The notes under the pieces were generated by a model that saw only the letters and a program-made list of their open reading frames with translations, did not search any database and was not told where the DNA came from. Shown here piece by piece: positions 59,760-64,000 of a stretch of DNA of 64,000 nucleotides (position 1 is its first letter; the number at the start of each line of letters is the position of its first letter). Where the stretch lies: NCBI GenBank assembly GCA_027924585.1, contig BSBM01000232.1, forward strand, positions 24,525,501 through 24,589,500. Reading direction: 5' to 3'. Position numbers and translations under genes: made by a program. This stretch comes from Larix kaempferi. Taxonomy: Eukaryota; Streptophyta; Pinopsida; Pinales; Pinaceae.

Positions 59760-60620
59760 TAACCCTTCTCCAAGAATATCAGATGTATTTTTAGAGACTA
59801 CAAATATTTGAAAGGATTGGTACAGGAAATGGGAGAGATGAAAATTGAAACCATGCCAGATGCAAATCCCATTAAGAAACAACCATATAAACTAGCCCAT
59901 AAATACAAAGACATTGTAAAAAAGGAAATTGAGAGTGTGTTAGATGCTAGAATTGTCTACCCCGTCGTTCAATTGGAGTGGGCTAGTCCTATGGTCGTCC
60001 AACCAAAAAAGCATGACCCTAAGAGACTTTGGATCTACGTTGATTTTAGAGGCCTAAATAAAGGAACCATTGCATACATGTTTCTAACACCTTTCACTGA
60101 TGAAATTATTAATGAAGTCACTAGTCATGAATGATATTCCTTCACAAATGGTTTCTAGGGATACAACCAAGTACCTATAGCAAAGGAATATCAACACAAG
60201 ATTACATTTGTATGCGAATTTGGGTCATTTTCATATAAAGTTATTCCGTTTCGACTAAAAAATTTGCCAACAGTCTTCTCAATAATTGTTATAAAAGCTT
60301 TTCAGGAATTTTTGTACAAGACCATGGATTTCTATTTTGATGATTGGACAATCTATATTATGCTCAAAGACCACGTCTAGTGCCTCCAATTGATGCTAGA
60401 GAGGCGTTGACGTATCCAGGTCTCAGTGAATATAAATAAGTGTATTTTTTCCATGCCCATCATTGTACTTTTGGGCCATGTAGTCTGTAAGGAAGGTATC
60501 AAAGTCGGTTTGGAAATAATCAAATTTATTCTTGACTTGAAACCACCAGTATATCCCAAGCAAGTTAGAATATTTTTTGGGAATACATGATTTATAGAAA
60601 ATTTATAAGTCATTACTCAA
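59760..60620 (+). pseudogene. Gypsy-C reverse transcriptase
   Basis: 'KPYKLAHKYKD'-type start (here 'QPYKLAHKYKDIVKKEIES'), 'WASPMVVQPKKHDPKRLWIY' and 'VDFRGLNKGT' lie in 59808-60134. Motif A, after a TGA, reads 'SFTNGF', stop, 'GYNQVPI' at 60140-60170, with Asn in place of the catalytic Asp. Motif C is intact as YFDD at 60333-60344 ('FYFDDWTIY'). The thumb continues in broken frames ('HDISLKEFLKLNVEFI' near 60625). Confidence 0.85.
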
Positions 60621-60689
60621 ACATGACATTTCCCTTAAAGAATTTCTCAAGTTAAATGTTGAGTTCATCTAGACGCCATAATGTTCAGA

Positions 60690-61020
60690 ATCATTTGAAC
60701 TACTCAAAATAAAATTGGTCAAAGCTCCAATCCTTAGATTTCCGAATTGGTCAAATAAGTTTTTTGTTCATATAGATGCATCGGGTATTATAGTTGGAGC
60801 AATACTCACCCAACCTGGAGACAACATAATTGACTACCCTAATGCATATGTTATTCGAAAGCTAAATAAAGCAAAATGAAACTATTCAACGAATGAACAA
60901 GAAGGGTTAGGCATGATTTTCGCACTTCAAAAATATTGACATTATCTATTGGCTAACTCGTTCATCTTTTTCATAGATCACTAGGCTCTCAAATATCTAG
61001 TTAATCAACCACTGCATCAT
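60690..61020 (+). pseudogene. Gypsy-C RNase H
   Basis: 'KFFVHIDASGIIVGAILTQP' gives the first Asp (about 60763-60815), 'YSTNEQEGLGMIFALQKY' the Glu, and 'FFIDH' followed by a TAG and 'ALKYLV' the second Asp. Three stops interrupt the stretch. Confidence 0.8.
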
Positions 61021-62403
61021 GGTAGAATATGTCATTGGCTCTTATTATTCCAAGAATTCGAGTTGGGGACCCAACCATCTATATCATATAGAAACTTTTA
61101 AGGATTCAATCAAAATATATAATGCATTTCCTGATGAAAATCTCTTCCAAGTCAAGGACGTATCGACTGAGCTAGCTGACATTGCCCAATTTTTACAAGA
61201 AGGACAAGCTCCTAAAGGAACATCTGAAAAGAATAATACAATCCTAACAATGAAAGCGATGCCCTATAGCTTAATCAATGGATATATTTATAAATTAGGA
61301 GCAAATGACATAGTCCATCAATGTGTGCTCAACCATGAGAGGGAAGGTATTATGGAAGAAGCACACTCAAGTCCAGTAGGAGGACATTTTCTTTGCAACA
61401 TAATTTCTAAGAAAATACTATAATCAGGTGTATAGTAGCCAACAAAAAACAAAGATTGCAAATCATATATCAACAAATATGACAAGTGCCAACGAATGAG
61501 GTGCCCCCTATGATGAAACAAAATGTCGCTTATATCCATAAAACCCAGTATAATATATGAAATTTGGGATATCGAATTCGTCGGACATTTAACAGTACTT
61601 GGACAATGGCCATCGGACCAATAGAATATGTTACTAAATGGGTTGAAGCAGAACTAGTTGAGGCATGCACAAGTGAATTTGCAACGAAATTCATCTATGA
61701 AAATATTATTACAAGATTTGGGTGTCCTCTTACTTTAATTAGTGACAGAGGGACACACTTCATAAACAAAACTATAAATGTTTTACTTAAAGAATTCATG
61801 ATTGACCATCATAATATTTCATCGTATCATCCTCAGTCGAATGGTGTTGTCAAGTCATTTAATAAAATGCTGACAAAGGGTCTCACAAAAATATGCAACA
61901 TCGACAAGGATGATTAGGATGACAAAATCCCAATGATATTATGTGCATATCGCACACCATACAAAATATTGTCTAGTCAGACACCTTTTAAGTTAGTGTA
62001 TGGATAAGAAGCAGTCATCCCATTACACTTTAAACAACAAGCCTTGGTTATTGTAGAAGTACTACACTTAGATGTTGTACATGCCACATAAGACAAAATA
62101 TTTGAACTTGAAAAGGTTGAAGAATAGAGAATGATTTCTATTCATCATCAAGAAGTGTAGAAACAACAACAGAAATCCTGGCATGACAAGAATATTAGGA
62201 AGAAGGATATATCGATGGGAGACGTTGTACTTTTGTACGATATCAAAATAAAAGGCAAGCCGAAAAAACTCGAAACTGCTTGGTTGGTACCATAAACTGT
62301 AGAAGAACTGAAATATAATGGAACTGTGCAATTAAAAACACTTCATAGATGGGTTTTCATTAAAGTCATTAATGGATCTCGACTAAAGACATACCGACTA
62401 TAA
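61019..62403 (+). pseudogene. Gypsy-C integrase (two catalytic residues changed)
   Basis: The zinc-binding part has 'REGIMEEAHSSPVGGHF' (His pair, about 61340-61390) and 'KYDKCQRMRCP' (only one of the two Cys). The core begins 'WDIEFVGH' (Glu for Asp, near 61565). 'GPIEYVTKWVEAELVEACTS' and 'LISDRGTHFINK' (second Asp kept) follow, then 'SSYHPQSNGVVKSFNKM', with Lys in place of the catalytic Glu. The C-terminal part shows 'SSQTPFKLVYG' and 'DISMGDVVLLYDIKIKG'. It ends near 'GSRLKTYRL' at 62403. Confidence 0.88.
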
Positions 62404-62564
62404 AGAGGTACTTTATCAGTTAGTGACCGTATCACCACTAGTCGACCATTGTGCCCCCAAGTTTGCATAGAATTATGAAAACTAACTAAATTGTTTAGAA
62501 ATATTTATATAACTAACCTAATTTGAATTGCATATAAAAGGAGTACTAAGACTTTGATCTTGGT

Positions 62565-62906
62565 ATGGAAGAAGTTATTCAACACACATGAAATTTGAGT
62601 GGGCATAAGAGGTATAGCGAGAGAGCGAAAAGATCCAGTAGTCCAGGAGTGGCATACCCTCACCAAGTGCTGAACATAATAACAAAGAGGTGGAAAAGTG
62701 GACAATGGATTCATCTGATAAGACACAAACGAATACAACTGCCCAATGATTGAAAAATTCTGAAACAACATGAGCACCAAGGCATAGACGAGACCACCAT
62801 TGGGAACATTAACCATCAAGTGAACCAACTGGTTCGCGAACAAAAAAAAATTCACAAGTTTTCCCAAGCATGCGAGCTAGTTGTCTACCACAAAAATCAC
62901 AGTTAA
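62565..62906 (+). pseudogene. Unknown open stretch downstream of Gypsy-C integrase
   Basis: 114 codons from an ATG at 62565 to a TAA, with TGA at 62589 and 62751. It is rich in Lys/Arg/His ('KRYSERAKRSSSPGVAYPHQ', 'VNQLVREQKKIHKF'). A TATA-like TATAAAAG lies at 62533-62540. No family is recognised. The reverse strand is also open here (62505-62867), so coding strand and coding status are uncertain. Confidence 0.25.
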
Positions 62907-62949
62907 TTCTCTCATCTACATGCATTAAAATGTCGTTGAGGACAATGCC

Positions 62950-62957
62950 TATAAATA
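62950..62957 (+). promoter_or_regulatory. TATA-like box
   Basis: TATAAATA in 'TGCCTATAAATATGC', in AT-balanced sequence about 130 bp before an ATG at 63078. Suggestive only; it could belong to a diverged LTR. Confidence 0.3.
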
Positions 62958-63077
62958 TGCTTGTACTTGAAGAGTGATGGGAAATATTCTATACTGAATT
63001 AGAGAACATGCACCCTGTACCAAAAATCACAGCTTTTTCGTTTGATCGATCAACTGTAGATTTCCAGCAACTAGCCA

Positions 63078-63715
63078 TGGCACCGAAGAAAGCCACTACA
63101 ACACCCAAAATCAAAGAAACCAAAGCAAAAGCCAGGATTCAATAGAAGAAGCTTCCATGAATCCCTTGCAAGCCAAACTTCACAAAATCAAGAATGCTAA
63201 AACTGAAGAACACAATTGTGCCAAGTAGTATGCAAAACTCAAAGCACAGGGCATCAAGGATAACAAATGAATAGAAGAAGCTAATATACTTTCAACTACC
63301 AAAATTTGGAACTATTTAAACGCACCAATGTTAGAGGTAGTTAATGTTGGCTCGTATACTTTTCTTTAGCTTTTCAAGATAGAGCCAGGTTCTGCGTGGT
63401 TCAGGGAACCAACAAAACCCCTTTTCACCGGCCCTTTCGGCAACAGTCTACGAGTAGACTAAGGTCTCACCCGAGGTGAAGTTATGGGGAGGGTTGCAGA
63501 ATCAAGTTTCCATAACCGGGTGATGCGTGGTTTGGACTGGCTTGCGATGGAGAGATTCTCCTCTTGTGACTCTTCCAACTAGCGAGCGATGTGCTACAAG
63601 ACTCACTATGCAGGGATACCAAGTATGCAAAGTAGCTGCGCTACCTAGGACTGCGCGGATGGACACTTAGACACTTTCATCACTCGTCAGATCTGTGCAA
63701 CTATGCAAATTATAC
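63078..63715 (+). pseudogene. Unknown decayed open region near the window end
   Basis: From about 63130 one frame reads 'EEASMNPLQAKLHKIKNAKT', 'IWNYLNAPMLEVVNVGSYTF', 'GSAWFREPTKPLFTGPFGNS', 'GEVMGRVAESSFHNRVMRGL' and 'MCYKTHYAGIPSMQSS' over about 195 codons. It is broken by a handful of stops, mostly TAG. Its length and non-AT-rich composition look coding-like. I do not recognise it; it could be an extra ORF 3' of Gypsy-C pol, another element, or a host gene fragment. Confidence 0.3.
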
Positions 63716-64000
63716 CTTTATCCATACACATTACTTAGATTATTTTGCATCTGATATCTTCTTAAATGAAGTATGCATACATTCACAAATATTGACCGCT
63801 TGTCTATCTGACTTAGAACAAGATTACTTAGGATCCAATCTTATCATTCACATTCCAGACATATAGACAATAGCGCGAACATGAAAGAGTAAATGTGCAT
63901 AAGCAAAATACAACATCAGATGCAACAATCACATTAACATAAACTTCATCACACAACATAGGATTTAATGTGGTTCACCCCAGGATGGGAGCTATGTCCA
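63716..64000. other. Window end, possible start of another LTR
   Basis: The last bases, 'TGTGGTTCACCCCAGGATGGGAGCTATGTCCA', resemble the 'GTGGTTC..CC....GGCTACGTCCA' phrase common near promoter ends of some plant LTRs. It is cut by the window edge, so it cannot be tested. Confidence 0.25.

Larger units (their letters stand above)
54691..62405 (+). mobile_element. Gypsy-C: decayed Ty3/Gypsy element of another lineage
   Basis: Plus-strand element with a probable 5' LTR region (about 54691-55030), a long leader, gag with several zinc knuckles, protease, RT, RNase H and integrase ending at about 62403. I could not find a matching 3' LTR or target-site duplication, so the ends are uncertain. No chromodomain is seen. 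RT box context 'YFDDWTIY' and integrase 'TKWVEAELVEACTSEF' with 'YRTPYKILSSQTPFKLVYG' differ from Gypsy-A and -B and suggest a non-chromovirus lineage. It is the most decayed of the pol-bearing elements, with frequent frameshifts and stops. Confidence 0.8.

Noticed and set aside
62505-62867. Minus-strand 120-codon open frame with hydrophobic runs
   Set aside because: It is opposite a plus-strand open stretch with similar span. It looks like the antisense of a Lys/Gln-rich sequence and shows no recognisable membrane-protein family.

Overview
This window is plant nuclear DNA from a large, repeat-rich genome. The evidence is chromodomain-bearing Gypsy elements and a Copia element primed by initiator tRNA-Met, L1-type LINEs whose ORF2 ends in an RNase H domain, and long gene-free AT-rich stretches. 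A gymnosperm or another large-genome vascular plant fits, but the sequence alone does not fix the species. I see no intact host gene, no tRNA or rRNA gene, and nothing prokaryotic. Most of the sequence is mobile elements and tandem repeats in various states of decay.

Layout. 1-3.6 kb: AT-rich DNA with a decayed tandem repeat of about 350 bp. 3.60-10.25 kb: Gypsy-A, a chromovirus on the minus strand with both LTRs, PBS, target-site duplication (TSD) and a broken gag-pol. 10.25-11.5 kb: gene-free. 11.5-29.0 kb: a composite ATC/CAT satellite with monomers of about 650-750 bp, interrupted by a Copia 5' fragment (Copia-A, 11.58-12.83 kb) and by a complete Gypsy chromovirus (Gypsy-B, 18.17-26.58 kb, minus strand). 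29.0-31.4 kb: a CACTA-like end and an unrecognised decayed coding region. 31.43-37.99 kb: Copia-B (minus strand, perfect TSD), which has lost its reverse transcriptase and carries a 2-kb near-identical internal duplication with a small template-switch scar. 39.3-46.55 kb: LINE-A, full length, with an extra third ORF downstream of RNase H. 47.15-54.10 kb: LINE-B, full length, with almost all of ORF1 and ORF2 still in frame. 54.7-62.4 kb: Gypsy-C, a decayed plus-strand element of another lineage with a nucleocapsid of up to five zinc knuckles. 62.4-64 kb: unrecognised open stretches.

How it fits together. The elements form a nested and adjacent insertion cluster; TSDs can be read for Gypsy-A, Gypsy-B, Copia-B, LINE-A and LINE-B. 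Decay is dominated by amber (TAG) stops and G-to-A changes of catalytic residues. This fits deamination of methylated C, especially at CHG and CG sites, as expected in silenced plant heterochromatin. The most unusual items are the Copia-B duplication, the third ORF of LINE-A, the composite trinucleotide satellite, and the amber-biased decay of LINE-B.
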